Part shown: one piece after another, positions 22,183-31,667 of the stretch
How the letters are laid out: the number at the start of each line of letters is the position of its first letter
Numbering within the stretch: the first letter of the stretch is position 1
Source: Sphingobium sp. CR2-8
GTDB taxonomy: Bacteria > Pseudomonadota > Alphaproteobacteria > Sphingomonadales > Sphingomonadaceae
NCBI RefSeq assembly: GCF_035818615.1
Contig: NZ_JAYKZY010000002.1
Coordinates: forward strand, 2,358,501-2,422,500
Direction: 5' to 3'
Length of the DNA: 64,000 nt
Program-made: the position numbers and the translations under genes
Notes under the pieces: generated by a model
The model's input: the letters and a program-made list of their open reading frames with translations, nothing else
Told to the model about the DNA's origin: nothing
Databases searched by the model: none

Positions 22183-24468
22183 TCAGAACTTCGCGTCGAG
22201 GCTGATGCCGACCTGACGGAAGGACTGCGGCCCATAGATCGCACCGATATTCTGCTGTCTCTGGTCGGTCGTATAGGGGAAATTGCTCTGCATCAGGGAA
22301 GGTTCGTGCACGTTGAACAGGTTCCGGCCGAACACCGCGATGCTGTAGCGATTATCGTCGGTCCGCACACCGATCCGCCCGCCGACCAGCCAGTGCGAAC
22401 GGAAGCGGGTTTCGGGGTTGGAATTGGCTTCGTAGCGGACCTTCGACTTCCACACCGTGTCCGCCGCCAGGAAACCATTGAAGCGGCTCGTCACCGGCAC
22501 CTCATATTCGCCCGACAGGGTGAACTTATATTTGGGCGCATAGGCCAACTGCGTATTGCCGATATTGGTGCCATCGGTGCCCAGTAAGCCCTTGGGATAG
22601 GTCGCCTTGGCATAGATGAAGCCGGTATTGAGCGACAGGCCCTCGAAAACCTTGCCGAAGAAGTTGATCTCCGCGCCGCGCGACTTCACGCCGTCGATGT
22701 TGGTCTGAACGCAGGAGATGACGGCGGTGCTGTCCACGGTGCATTGCTGCGCCTGGAAATTCTTGATCTTCTGATAGAAGACGCTGAGGTCGGCGACCCA
22801 GCCCCCGAACAGCGTGCTCTTGAGGCCCGCTTCGTAAGCCATCGGGATTTCCGGCTGCACGACGAAGGGCTGCTGCGGCGCGGCCGGCGTGGCAATCTGA
22901 CCGCCCTTGAACCCGCGCGAGGCGGTGGCGTAGACCATCGTCCGCTGGTCGAGATCATATTGCGCGCCCAGCCGCCAGGAGAATTTCTGGACATCCAGAA
23001 CCGTCTTCGTGAACGGATTGGCCGGAATGGCATAGTTATAATAGTCGAGCGACAGGCGATCGGTGGTGTAGCGACCACCCGCGATCAGGCGCAGGCTGGG
23101 CGTCAGGTGGAACGTGCCCTGACCGAAAAAGGCGAGCAATTCGTCCTTGATGTCGACATCGGCGCCCGGATTGCGGACGATCGGGATGACCAAACCGGGG
23201 AAGGGCAGGACCGAGACCGACAGGGTTTCGGGATCGCGCACCTGCTTCTGGTTCGAATAGAAGGCGCCCAGCGTATATTCCAGGAACTGGTCGGCGGGCG
23301 AAGAGACGCGGAATTCCTGCGTGAACAGGCTGAGGCGACGGTTCACCGCGCCATTGGCGACCTGCAATTCCAGCGGCGCGCCACGGAACACGTCGGTCGC
23401 CGCGCCAAGGCCGGTTTCGTTCGACTTGCGATAGGCGGTTACCGACGTCAGCGTGAAGGGATCGGCATCATAGTCGAGTTGGAGAGAACCGCCGTAATTT
23501 TCGCTGCGGCCGACAAAGCTGTTGCCGGAACAATAGTTGCGGTTGCCCTCCCCCGGCGTCACGCCACAGCTTGCCAGCCGCGCGGTGATCCCTGCGCTGT
23601 CCCGAAGCAGGCCACCCAGAGCCGTGCCCGGCCCGCTGGTCTTGACGAAGGTGAAGAAGTCGCCGCCATTTTCCGCCCGGCTCTTGGTATAGTCGCCGAT
23701 CAGGTTGACGGTCAGATTTTCGGTCGGTTCCCACAGCAGGCGACCGCGCACGCCATAGCGGTCATTGTCGTTATAATCGCCGGTCAGCGCGTTGCGATTG
23801 ACGCCCTGGCGCAAATTGGTGACGCCCGATACCCGGACCGCCGCGTTGGACGCCAGCGGGATATTGACCACGCCCTGGATGACCTGGTTGCCGAATTTCG
23901 ACCCGGCGGTGCCCGCGTCGGACAATTCGGTCCGGACGCGCGCCGAAAAGCCGGTGGGATCAGGCGCGTTGGTCGTGATGTTGATGACGCCCGCCGACGT
24001 GGTGAGACCGAACAGCGTTCCCTGCGGTCCCTTCAGCACTTCGATCCGCGCCACATCGAACAGGTCGGAGATATTGGCATTGCCCTGGCTCACCTGATCG
24101 ACGACGACCCCGACCGACGCGACCGCCCCTGCGGAAAAGGTCTGCGTGCCGATACCACGGATCGCGCCGCCACCGCCGGTATTCTGGCCGGGCGCCTGCT
24201 GGATTTCCAGCGAAGGCGCGATGCGGCTCAAGTCGTTGACGGTATTGACCTGCTGCCGTTCCAGCTGCGCCTGATTGGCGACAGTGATGGAGATGGGCAC
24301 TTCCGTCACCTTTTCCGCCTTGCGCTGGGCGGTGACGATAATGTCCGAATTGGCGTCGGGCGCCTGTGCCGCCTGCTGCGGCGCGGTGTCCTGTGCGAAG
24401 GCGGGCGCGGCGATGGCGATGATGCTCGCGCCTGCGAGCGTCGCGACGATCTTATTGAACTGACGCAT
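22183..24468 (-). CDS. TonB-dependent outer-membrane receptor
   Basis: The 761 aa protein has a signal peptide (about residues 1-25), a short Gln/Ala linker, a TonB-box-like DIIVTAQRKAEKV, a plug domain (LSRIAPSLEIQQAPG, RIEVLKGPQGTLFG) and a 22-strand-type barrel ending in ...GISLDAKF with terminal Phe. The length fits receptors for small molecules rather than the ~1000 aa SusC-like oligosaccharide class. It is placed 41 bases after the FAH hydrolase gene, so it is likely to import the phenolic or glycoside that the surrounding enzymes degrade. Confidence 0.95.
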   Translation of the reverse strand: MRQFNKIVATLAGASIIAIAAPAFAQDTAPQQAAQAPDANSDIIVTAQRKAEKVTEVPISITVANQAQLERQQVNTVNDLSRIAPSLEIQQAPGQNTGGGGAIRGIGTQTFSAGAVASVGVVVDQVSQGNANISDLFDVARIEVLKGPQGTLFGLTTSAGVINITTNAPDPTGFSARVRTELSDAGTAGSKFGNQVIQGVVNIPLASNAAVRVSGVTNLRQGVNRNALTGDYNDNDRYGVRGRLLWEPTENLTVNLIGDYTKSRAENGGDFFTFVKTSGPGTALGGLLRDSAGITARLASCGVTPGEGNRNYCSGNSFVGRSENYGGSLQLDYDADPFTLTSVTAYRKSNETGLGAATDVFRGAPLELQVANGAVNRRLSLFTQEFRVSSPADQFLEYTLGAFYSNQKQVRDPETLSVSVLPFPGLVIPIVRNPGADVDIKDELLAFFGQGTFHLTPSLRLIAGGRYTTDRLSLDYYNYAIPANPFTKTVLDVQKFSWRLGAQYDLDQRTMVYATASRGFKGGQIATPAAPQQPFVVQPEIPMAYEAGLKSTLFGGWVADLSVFYQKIKNFQAQQCTVDSTAVISCVQTNIDGVKSRGAEINFFGKVFEGLSLNTGFIYAKATYPKGLLGTDGTNIGNTQLAYAPKYKFTLSGEYEVPVTSRFNGFLAADTVWKSKVRYEANSNPETRFRSHWLVGGRIGVRTDDNRYSIAVFGRNLFNVHEPSLMQSNFPYTTDQRQQNIGAIYGPQSFRQVGISLDAKF

Positions 24469-24509
24469 GATGTCTCCTCTCCCCGTTTTACGATCGGGTG
24501 ATTGTTGAA

Positions 24510-25340
24510 TTATTGTTCGTCGATGATGCGGTTGGTGAGCGTGCCGATGGTGCCGATGGTGATGTCGACCTTGTCGCCCGCTTGCATGTAGAGCGGCGGG
24601 GTGCGCTTGTCGCCGACCCCGCCGGGCGTCCCGGTGGCGATGACGTCGCCAGGGGCCAGCGGCGTGAAGGCGCTGATATATGCGATGACCGTGGGGATAT
24701 CCCAGATCATGTCGCTGACCGGCTGGTCCTGAAGCAGTTCGCCGTTGAGGCGGGTCTGGACGCGCAGCGCGCCAAGGTCGTCAATCTCGTCCGGCGTCAC
24801 CAGCGCGGGACCGAAACCGCCGGTGCCGGGGAAGGTCTTGCCGGGGGTGAACTGAATATTGTGGCGCTGCCAATCGCGCGCGCTGCCGTCGTTGAACGCG
24901 GCATAGCCCGCGACATAGTTCCAGGCGTCGGCGGCGGCGACCTGATGGCACGGCTTGCCGATGACGACCGCCAGTTCGCCTTCATAATCGAACCGCTCGG
25001 TCACGGCGGGCTTCACCAGCGGCTGTCCGTCGGCAACCAGGCTGTCGGCGTAGCGCACGAAGATCGCCGGATGCGCCTTCTGCTCGCGGCCGGTTTCCTT
25101 GACATGCTCGGCATAGTTCAAGCCGACGCACAATATCTTGGCGGGATCGGGGATGACGGGCAGCAGCACGACATCGGCGGCGGCGAAGGCCGCGCCGTCG
25201 GTCAGGCCCGACAGGCTGCCTTCGGTCAGCGCCGCCTTCAGGCTGGGGGTCGCATCGGTCGCCAGTTCAACGATCGTCTCACCGTCGATTCGGCCGAAGC
25301 TGGGGGTGCCGTCGGGACGGCGGAAGCTGACATAACGCAT
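24510..25340 (-). CDS. Fumarylacetoacetate hydrolase (FAH) family protein
   Basis: The 276 aa protein has the FAH catalytic fold: ILCVGLNYAEHV (about residues 68-79), the metal-binding DYEGELAVVIGK (about 115-126) and the C-terminal ATGTPGGVG loop. The family cleaves C-C bonds in beta-diketo acids or hydrates and decarboxylates ring-cleavage products, using Mg/Mn. Its ATG overlaps the stop of the VOC dioxygenase by one base, so it most likely acts right after that enzyme on the ring-fission product. Confidence 0.93.
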   Translation of the reverse strand: MRYVSFRRPDGTPSFGRIDGETIVELATDATPSLKAALTEGSLSGLTDGAAFAAADVVLLPVIPDPAKILCVGLNYAEHVKETGREQKAHPAIFVRYADSLVADGQPLVKPAVTERFDYEGELAVVIGKPCHQVAAADAWNYVAGYAAFNDGSARDWQRHNIQFTPGKTFPGTGGFGPALVTPDEIDDLGALRVQTRLNGELLQDQPVSDMIWDIPTVIAYISAFTPLAPGDVIATGTPGGVGDKRTPPLYMQAGDKVDITIGTIGTLTNRIIDEQ

Positions 25341-26248
25341 CAGGCTTGTTCCTCATGGGTCTGGATGAGCGGCCGGGCATCCCAGTCGCGGCGATGGCGG
25401 AATTTCTCCTCGGCGGCGCGAAGGCCGCCGAAGTCCTTGTCGGACATGCCCCACTGGTCGATCCGCTTTTCGGGCCAGGTCCAGTCTTCCGGGCTGCCTG
25501 CCCGATAGTCGTCGGGCACCTTTTCGACTGCGGTCGAAAATTCGATGACGGGGCCGAAGGGGGCGATGAAATAGGCGAAGACGTTTGCGCCGGGACCATG
25601 GCGACCCGGCCCCCAGGCGGGGGCCATGTCCTGATCGCGCAGGCGGCCGATGCCGCGCATCACGGCGTCCAGATCTTCCATCTCGAAGGCGATATGGTTG
25701 AGCGAAGGAAAGCCGGCGCGGGCGAAGGCGGTGCTGTGGTGCGAATTGTTGCAGCGCACGAAGACCATGCCCTTGGTCCGGTCCGACACGCGGAAGCCCA
25801 ACGCCTCTTCAACCAGATGGCCGGTCGCTTCGGCGTCGGCACTGTTGAACACGACATGGGTCAGTTTCACCGGCAGGTCGTGGCCCTCGATCGGATCGAC
25901 TTCGCCCGCGTCGACCAGGAAGCGGAGCAGTTCGCCCTCGGCCAGTTCCACGATGATGCCATGACCGCCGCCCGGGTCATCGGACACGACCGGCGCGGCG
26001 GTCAGGCCTGCGGCGCTGACGCTGCGCTTCAACTGCTCCAGCCGGTCGGCGGTGCAGACGAAGGTGGTCGAACGGACATAATTCTCGGCCGAATCTTCCA
26101 GCGCGACCAGATAGGGGAAACTGCCCGATCCGCGCAGATAATGGATGTCGCCGACGACCGACGCGGGGGCCATGCCCCAGATATCGACCAGGAAGGCAGC
26201 GGCCTGTGCCGCGCCCGGCAGTGCCAGTTCGATGCTGCGCAGTTTCAT
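25340..26248 (-). CDS. VOC-fold extradiol ring-cleavage dioxygenase
   Basis: The 302 aa two-module vicinal-oxygen-chelate protein has the C-terminal metal triad in place: His in LTHVVF (about residue 147), His in NHIAF (about 204) and Glu in VIEFST (about 256). These are the Fe(II) ligands of catechol-2,3-dioxygenase-type enzymes. The start at 26248 is chosen because MKLRSIELALPG begins the domain and overlaps the GlcG-like stop by four bases; the longer frame is in Arg-rich nonsense. It would cleave the ring hydroxylated by the monooxygenase at 26670. Confidence 0.92.
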   Translation of the reverse strand: MKLRSIELALPGAAQAAAFLVDIWGMAPASVVGDIHYLRGSGSFPYLVALEDSAENYVRSTTFVCTADRLEQLKRSVSAAGLTAAPVVSDDPGGGHGIIVELAEGELLRFLVDAGEVDPIEGHDLPVKLTHVVFNSADAEATGHLVEEALGFRVSDRTKGMVFVRCNNSHHSTAFARAGFPSLNHIAFEMEDLDAVMRGIGRLRDQDMAPAWGPGRHGPGANVFAYFIAPFGPVIEFSTAVEKVPDDYRAGSPEDWTWPEKRIDQWGMSDKDFGGLRAAEEKFRHRRDWDARPLIQTHEEQA

Positions 26249-26673
26249 TGCGAATCTCCGTGTGACAGTCCTGCGGCAAAGATGCCGACGATGGCGCAGG
26301 CTTCGTCGCAATCGCCGGTGTCGCCACTGATCCCGACGGCGCCGATCACCGTTCCTTCCACGTCACGGATCAGGACGCCGCCGGGGGACAGAGCGAGTTG
26401 GCCGGTCGCGGCCGCCACGCTCTGAAAGAAGATCGGGTTGTTGGCGGCGCGCGCGGCGATGACCCGCGTGTCGGCCCCCATGCCCAGCGCACCCGTCGCC
26501 TTGGCCTTCGCGATGTCGAAGCGGAACAGGCTCGCGCCATCTTCGCGGGCGAAGGCGACCGGGTGCGCGCCAGCGTCCAGCACCACCACGGCAAGCGGCT
26601 GCGCGGCATCAGCGCGGCCCTTGTCCAGCGCGGCGTCGATGATCGCGCGGGCTTGCGCGAGGATAAGGGTCAT
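26245..26673 (-). CDS. GlcG/HbpS family protein
   Basis: This 142 aa single-domain protein matches the GlcG/HbpS family (PF03928): N-terminal LAQARAIIDAALDKGRA, central VVVLDAGAHPVAFAREDG, and C-terminal IGAVGISGDTGDCDEACA. Family members bind haem or unknown ligands and often accompany catabolic operons; no reaction is proven for this type. It overlaps both neighbours by four bases (monooxygenase upstream, dioxygenase downstream), so it is a committed part of this operon. Confidence 0.88.
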   Translation of the reverse strand: MTLILAQARAIIDAALDKGRADAAQPLAVVVLDAGAHPVAFAREDGASLFRFDIAKAKATGALGMGADTRVIAARAANNPIFFQSVAAATGQLALSPGGVLIRDVEGTVIGAVGISGDTGDCDEACAIVGIFAAGLSHGDSQ

Positions 26674-28169
26674 GCAGCGATCTCCTGACGGAAGGCCCCG
26701 GCGATCAGCGCGTCGCGCCGGGCGATGAGGTCGGACGGCTTGCCGGTGCCGAACACATAATGGTCGGGCCGGATCAGCACCGAGTCTGCGCCGCGATCGG
26801 CCAGCCATGTCGCGATCGCGCCACCGTCGCCCAGGTCCGATAGGTCGATGACGGCGACGTCGCCGCCCTCGATCGGGGTGCGGGTAAACAGCCGCCAGCC
26901 CGTGCCGGTCACATCGTCCAAGAGCCGGTCGCCGACGCAAGGCTGGATGAAGCGTTCGCCCGCCCCTGCCGTGCCGCTGGCGACGATGCCGGTGGCGATG
27001 GCGGGGATGAGGTCGGCGGCGGTGCCATGCTGCGCATTCCGGGCGGCTTCGCGCATATCGGCGTCCCGCTGCGCGGCGGCTTGCGGATCGAGCATGCAGA
27101 TATAGCGCCCTGCCCCCACGGCGGCGGAAATGACGGCGCGGACATGGGGGTCGCGTTCGGGCTGATAGCTGTCGAGCAGTGTGTCGGGCGCCTGCCCCTT
27201 CAACACCATCTCCAGCTTCCAGGCGAGATTGGCGACATCGCGCAGGCCATGGCACATGCCTTGGCCGAAAAAGGGCGGCGTCTGATGCGCGGCATCGCCA
27301 GCCAGGAAGACGCCGCCCATCCGCCACCGCTCGGCGATCAGTCCATGGAAACGATAGGTGGCTGCGCGCACGATCCTGTGCGGCACATCGGCGAGATAGG
27401 GCGCGACGAGGGCGGCGACCGCATCCGGCTCCATCATCGCCCGGTCGTCCTCGCCCGGCAACAGCATGAATTCCCAGCGGCGATGATTGCCGCGCCCCGG
27501 CACGATCGTCGCGGGACGCTGCGGATCGCACATCATCACCGATAATTTCTGGAGGTCGGCGGCGTCGGGCACGCCCCACAGGTCGGGGAAGCGGACGGGA
27601 CCGTCCACTTCGGCATCGACCACCAGCCAGGGTTCCTCGAAATCCAGATCGTCCAGCCGGATGCCCAGCGCCTTGCGCACCGCGCTGCGCGATCCGTCGC
27701 ACGCGATGATGAAGCGCGCCCGTTCCGTGCGACCGCCCGAAAGGCGTAGCGTGACGCCGCTTTCGTCCTGTTCCAGCCCTTCGAATGCGACACCGAGTTG
27801 GACAGTTATATCGGGATAATCGGCCAGCGCCGCGCGAAGGTGATCCTCCAGTTCGGGCTGGTAGAAGAAATAGTCGTTGGACCAGCTGAACGGCCGCGCC
27901 CGACCGACCGTGCCCATGTAGCGGATGACGCCATGGTCGGCGCCGACATGCAGATGCCCTTCGGTATCGCGCATGTCGCCAACGACCCGTTCGATGACCC
28001 CGGCCGACTGGAACAGGCGCATCATCTCATGGTCCAAATGCACCGCGCGGGGCAGCGGATAGGGATGCGCTGCCTGCTCGATCACCAGGACCGATGCGCC
28101 GGATTTGCCGAGAAGATTGGCCGCAAAGGCCCCCACCGGCCCGCAGCCGATGATCGCAACGTCGAACAT
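26670..28169 (-). CDS. FAD-dependent aromatic monooxygenase (MhpA/PheA-like)
   Basis: The 499 aa class A flavin hydroxylase has the dinucleotide motif IIGCGPVGAFAANLLG (about residues 6-21), the second FAD motif LAGDAAHQTPPFFGQG (about 282-297) and a C-terminal thioredoxin-like domain (about 390-499). It should add an OH to a phenolic ring using NAD(P)H and oxygen, making a substrate for the VOC dioxygenase two genes downstream. It resembles 3-(3-hydroxyphenyl)propionate hydroxylases, and flavonoid A-ring hydroxylase (FdeE-type) is also possible. Confidence 0.92.
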   Translation of the reverse strand: MFDVAIIGCGPVGAFAANLLGKSGASVLVIEQAAHPYPLPRAVHLDHEMMRLFQSAGVIERVVGDMRDTEGHLHVGADHGVIRYMGTVGRARPFSWSNDYFFYQPELEDHLRAALADYPDITVQLGVAFEGLEQDESGVTLRLSGGRTERARFIIACDGSRSAVRKALGIRLDDLDFEEPWLVVDAEVDGPVRFPDLWGVPDAADLQKLSVMMCDPQRPATIVPGRGNHRRWEFMLLPGEDDRAMMEPDAVAALVAPYLADVPHRIVRAATYRFHGLIAERWRMGGVFLAGDAAHQTPPFFGQGMCHGLRDVANLAWKLEMVLKGQAPDTLLDSYQPERDPHVRAVISAAVGAGRYICMLDPQAAAQRDADMREAARNAQHGTAADLIPAIATGIVASGTAGAGERFIQPCVGDRLLDDVTGTGWRLFTRTPIEGGDVAVIDLSDLGDGGAIATWLADRGADSVLIRPDHYVFGTGKPSDLIARRDALIAGAFRQEIAA

Positions 28170-28185
28170 GAAGGCGTCTTTCCGA

Positions 28186-29421
28186 TCAGGCGGCCACGGG
28201 CTGCGCGGCGGGGGCTTTGTGCATCTGCCCGCCTAGAATTATCATGTTGATATTATTGACATTTTGTAGGATCGTTATGTCCTTTGTAGGATCACCATCG
28301 ATCAGCAGCAGGTCGGCCAGATAATCGGCTTTCACCTGTCCAACTCGCTGTCCCATTAGCTGTCCGCCCAGCATGGTCGCGGCGCTCAACGCCTCGGCCG
28401 GGGTAAAGCCATAATAGGTGACGAAATGCTCCAGGTCGCGGGCGTTGCGGCCATGGGGGTTGAAGGGGAAACCATAGTCGCCGCCCGGCAGGACGCGCAC
28501 GCCGCGCGCCTTGAGCTTGGGGACCAGCACCTTTTCCAGTTCCAGCCGCTGGGCCGCGCTGGCCTTCATCGACGCCATGTCGATATGCGGCGGAGGCGCG
28601 GCTTCCAGCGCAGCGACCGAGACACCGGGACCGGGGGCGTAGAAGATGGCGTCCTTCTTCGCCGCCATCGCGTCGATCGCGGCATCGTCGGCGAAGGAGC
28701 AATGATAGAGGATGCGCGCGCCCGCTTCGAGCGCGAGCGTGATCGCACGCGGCGAATAGGCGTGGGTGGCGATCCACAGGCCCGCGTCCTTCGCCGCCTC
28801 GCCCGCCGCCTGCATCTCCTCATCGGTGTAGAGGATGTCCCCCGACGATCCGGGTTTCAGCGCATCTTCGCCCGAAATGACGAGCTTGAGCGACTTCACC
28901 CCTTCCGCCGCGCAATAGGCGACGAAGGCGCGCATCGCTTCGGGACCGCGGCCGTTGAACACGTCGCCGGTCTCGACGCCCTCTTCCCCTTCCGGGCTAC
29001 GCTCCAGCGTCGAGGGGACGAGGCGCGGGCCGGGGGTTTCGCCCGCTTCGATCGCGCGGGCCAGTTCGGGTTCGATCTGGTCGCCGAGCGCGCCCGCCGA
29101 ATAGAGGCTGGTATAGCCATGGTCGAGCAGCACGCGGGCATTGCGCCAGGCGGCGACCTTCAACTCTTCGGGCGGCAGGATGAACTGGTGATAGATTTTC
29201 TCGACCGAGCTGCCCCAGGTCAGATGGGTATGCGCGTCGACCATGCCGGGCATCAGGGTGCGCCCCTGCCCGTCGATCACGCTGTCGGCCTCGACCGCGG
29301 CGATAGCGGCGTCGTCGCGCAGGACGGCGGCGATGCGGTCACCGTCGATCAGGACAGCGCCGGGAAAGAGATCGGAACCGGTGCCGTCAAATATCCGGAC
29401 ATTGCGGATAAGCTGTCGCAC
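28186..29421 (-). CDS. Amidohydrolase family protein
   Basis: The 411 aa metal-dependent hydrolase has the N-terminal beta-sandwich part, then VDAHTHLTWG (HxH metal site, about residues 60-69), LKLVISGEDA with Lys, THAYSP and YHCSF His ligands (about 215-245), and GGDYGFPFN with the last Asp (about 321). The group includes imidazolonepropionase- and prolidase-like enzymes that open cyclic amides, lactones or esters. No signal peptide is present. It begins the operon running down to the TonB receptor; palindromes lie upstream. Confidence 0.88.
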   Translation of the reverse strand: MRQLIRNVRIFDGTGSDLFPGAVLIDGDRIAAVLRDDAAIAAVEADSVIDGQGRTLMPGMVDAHTHLTWGSSVEKIYHQFILPPEELKVAAWRNARVLLDHGYTSLYSAGALGDQIEPELARAIEAGETPGPRLVPSTLERSPEGEEGVETGDVFNGRGPEAMRAFVAYCAAEGVKSLKLVISGEDALKPGSSGDILYTDEEMQAAGEAAKDAGLWIATHAYSPRAITLALEAGARILYHCSFADDAAIDAMAAKKDAIFYAPGPGVSVAALEAAPPPHIDMASMKASAAQRLELEKVLVPKLKARGVRVLPGGDYGFPFNPHGRNARDLEHFVTYYGFTPAEALSAATMLGGQLMGQRVGQVKADYLADLLLIDGDPTKDITILQNVNNINMIILGGQMHKAPAAQPVAA

Positions 29422-29483
29422 TGAAAATCTCTCCTGCCGCTATCTGTCGTTGTGCGATCCTTATGCGCTCTGATTGGGCGGAA

Positions 29484-29514
29484 GAAAAATAATGATTTTT
29501 CCCTATGTCATAGG
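29484..29514. promoter_or_regulatory. Adjacent palindromes upstream of the catabolic operon
   Basis: Two palindromes sit back to back. GAAAAA and TTTTTC, separated by six bases, span 29484-29501. CCTATG and CATAGG, separated by one base, span 29502-29514. They fill most of the gap before the amidohydrolase start and run into the 3' end of the LysR gene, a natural place for that regulator to act. Operator function is inferred. Confidence 0.45.
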
Positions 29515-30404
29515 CTGGAGCTATGGATGAGCGTATCGAACAGCGCCTGACCCAGACGCGACAGGCGACCGCCCGCCAGCTTCCGCACGCCGATGCTCCG
29601 GGCGAACAGCGCTTCCTCTATCGTCACCGCGCGCAGCACGCCGATCGACAGTTCGGCCGAAGCGACCTGCATCGGCAGTATCGTGACGCGCTGGCCGCCG
29701 CGCACCATCGCCTTGGTCGTGAGGAGGGAGTCGCAGCGGATGATATCCTGCGGCACCGGGATGTCGGCGGCCATGAACAGGGCATCGACCTGTCGGCGGA
29801 ATGCGCCGCGTGCTTCGGGCAAGACCCAGCGCATATGCCCCGTGTCGCGCAGGGACAGGCGCGCGGGCAGATGGTCGTTCTGCTTGCCGACGATCAGCGC
29901 GAAGGGATCGCGCGAGAAGGTGCGTTCCTCTATCCCCTGGGGTGGCTGTTCGATACCCGTGGTGACGAAGGCCAGTTCGATCTCGCCCCGGTGGAGCATG
30001 GCCGCCAGATCATGATCGGGCCGTTCCACCACATGCAGGGCGAAATGGCCTATCCGCGCCTCCAGCCGCCGGACCGCGTCGGGCAACAGGCTGACCAGCG
30101 CGCCGGGCGTGCCGCCCACGCGCAGCGGCCCCGCCACCCCCGCGCTCGCCAGCTTTACCTCCGCCTCCACGTCGCCCAACAGGCTATCGATCGCCTCCGC
30201 CCGCCGCAGCAGCGCCTCCCCCTCCGGCGTCAGCAGGATGCCGCTGCGCGATCGTTCGAACAGGGATACGCCCAGCGCCTGTTCCAGCTGCGCGATCGCA
30301 TTGGATACGGACGGTTGGGAGATGTTGAGCGCCCGCGCGCCGCCGCTGATGCTGTTCGCGCGGCAGACCGCCAGAAAGGTGCGAATGGCGCGCGGGTCGA
30401 TCAT
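29508..30404 (-). CDS. LysR family transcriptional regulator
   Basis: The 298 aa protein has an N-terminal winged HTH (FLAVCRANSISGGARALNISQPSVSNAIAQL, within about residues 8-40) and a periplasmic-binding-protein-like effector domain from about 90. The ATG at 30404 is chosen because MIDPRAIRTF is the canonical LysR beginning, and it overlaps the dehydratase stop by four bases. It lies upstream of, and in the same direction as, the amidohydrolase-monooxygenase-dioxygenase operon, so it probably senses a phenolic intermediate and controls that operon. Confidence 0.92.
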   Translation of the reverse strand: MIDPRAIRTFLAVCRANSISGGARALNISQPSVSNAIAQLEQALGVSLFERSRSGILLTPEGEALLRRAEAIDSLLGDVEAEVKLASAGVAGPLRVGGTPGALVSLLPDAVRRLEARIGHFALHVVERPDHDLAAMLHRGEIELAFVTTGIEQPPQGIEERTFSRDPFALIVGKQNDHLPARLSLRDTGHMRWVLPEARGAFRRQVDALFMAADIPVPQDIIRCDSLLTTKAMVRGGQRVTILPMQVASAELSIGVLRAVTIEEALFARSIGVRKLAGGRLSRLGQALFDTLIHSSSL

Positions 30405-31393
30405 GCCGCAGGCGCGCCGATGATGGCGGCATAGGCCGCAGGATCGACATTGCTGCCGGACAGGACGACGACGCCAGCCCCATCGCACAGCGGCGCAAGG
30501 CCGTTCAGCATGGCCGCCAGCGCGACCGCGCCGCCCGGTTCCACCACCAGCTTGAGCGTGGTGAAGGCGAACCGCATGGCGTCGCGCACCTGATCGTCGG
30601 TCACGACCAGTCCGCCCGACAGCAGTGCCCGGTTGATCGGGAAGGTCATCGCACCGGGGCTGGGCGCCATCAGCGCGTCGCAGATGCTGCGCGCATCGGG
30701 GGATATGGTTTCGCGCCGTCCGCTGGCGAGCGAACGGGCGGTGTCGTCGAAACCGGTCGGCTCCACGGCATGGATGGCCATGTCGGGCGCGCGCGCCTTG
30801 ACTGCCGTCGCGATGCCGGCGGTCAATCCGCCACCACCGCAGCAGACGAGGATCTGGCCGATCGACGCGCCCGCCTCGGCCGCCTGGTCGAGGATTTCCA
30901 GGCCTACGGTCCCCTGCCCGGCGATGACCCAGGGATCGTCGAAGGACGGCACCAGCGTCGCCCCACGGCTCTGCGACAGGGCCGTTGCGATCTCTTCGCG
31001 ACTTTCGGTATGGCGATCATAGGTGACGATCTCCGCCCCTAGAGCGCGGGTGTTGGCCAGTTTGACCGCCGGGGCGTCGGCGGGCATCACGATCGTGGCG
31101 GGCATGCCCAGCAAGCGGGCCGCCGCTGCGACCCCCTGGGCATGATTTCCCGACGACCAGGCGACGACACCGGCCACCCTTTCCTGCATATCCAGGCGCG
31201 CAAGCCGGTTGTAGGCGCCGCGAAACTTGAACGAACCGGTGCGCTGCGCCCCTTCGAACTTCAGCAGGACGCGGCGGCCGCATCGATCGTTGAGCGCGGC
31301 ATTTTCCAGCAACGGCGTGCGTATGGCGGCGGGCGCGATGACGCGGGCGGCATCGACAATGTCCGCGATCGTGATGGCTGGCGGCTGATCCAT
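30401..31393 (-). CDS. PLP-dependent threonine/serine dehydratase family protein
   Basis: This 330 aa fold-type II PLP enzyme has the Schiff-base lysine in TGSFKFRGA (about residues 53-61), the substrate loop SSGNHAQG (about 81-88) and the phosphate-cup CCGGGG (about 182-187). Candidates include threonine dehydratase and threo-3-hydroxyaspartate ammonia-lyase; it lacks the regulatory C-terminal ACT domain of biosynthetic IlvA. The MDQPPAIT start is chosen for homology. Its relation to the catabolic operon is unclear. Confidence 0.88.
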   Translation of the reverse strand: MDQPPAITIADIVDAARVIAPAAIRTPLLENAALNDRCGRRVLLKFEGAQRTGSFKFRGAYNRLARLDMQERVAGVVAWSSGNHAQGVAAAARLLGMPATIVMPADAPAVKLANTRALGAEIVTYDRHTESREEIATALSQSRGATLVPSFDDPWVIAGQGTVGLEILDQAAEAGASIGQILVCCGGGGLTAGIATAVKARAPDMAIHAVEPTGFDDTARSLASGRRETISPDARSICDALMAPSPGAMTFPINRALLSGGLVVTDDQVRDAMRFAFTTLKLVVEPGGAVALAAMLNGLAPLCDGAGVVVLSGSNVDPAAYAAIIGAPAA

Positions 31394-31667
31394 GCGCGTC
31401 TCCGGCTTGGGGTGGCGCGTTCCTGTGGCGACTGCGGCTGCCGACGACCTGTAGAACGCAGGGAACAAAGAGATAGAGCGGCGACCTGTCCATGGCGAAC
31501 GACCGTCGCTGCTCAGGCTCTAGCGCCAGGCTTCGATCAGGAGAAGTGCCAAGACGGGGGCTGTGGACTGGGATCGGGCGCGATCCATGATCTTGGCAGC
31601 ATCCATTCCAATGCACTTGGCAACGGAACGGAGCGATGCGCGATGCAGCGTCCTGGAACCCGATGCC

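Noticed and set aside
22744..24501. Long plus-strand reading frame opposite the TonB receptor
   Set aside because: Its composition (Arg/Asp/Gly-rich, no motifs) is that of a shadow of the well-supported receptor gene.
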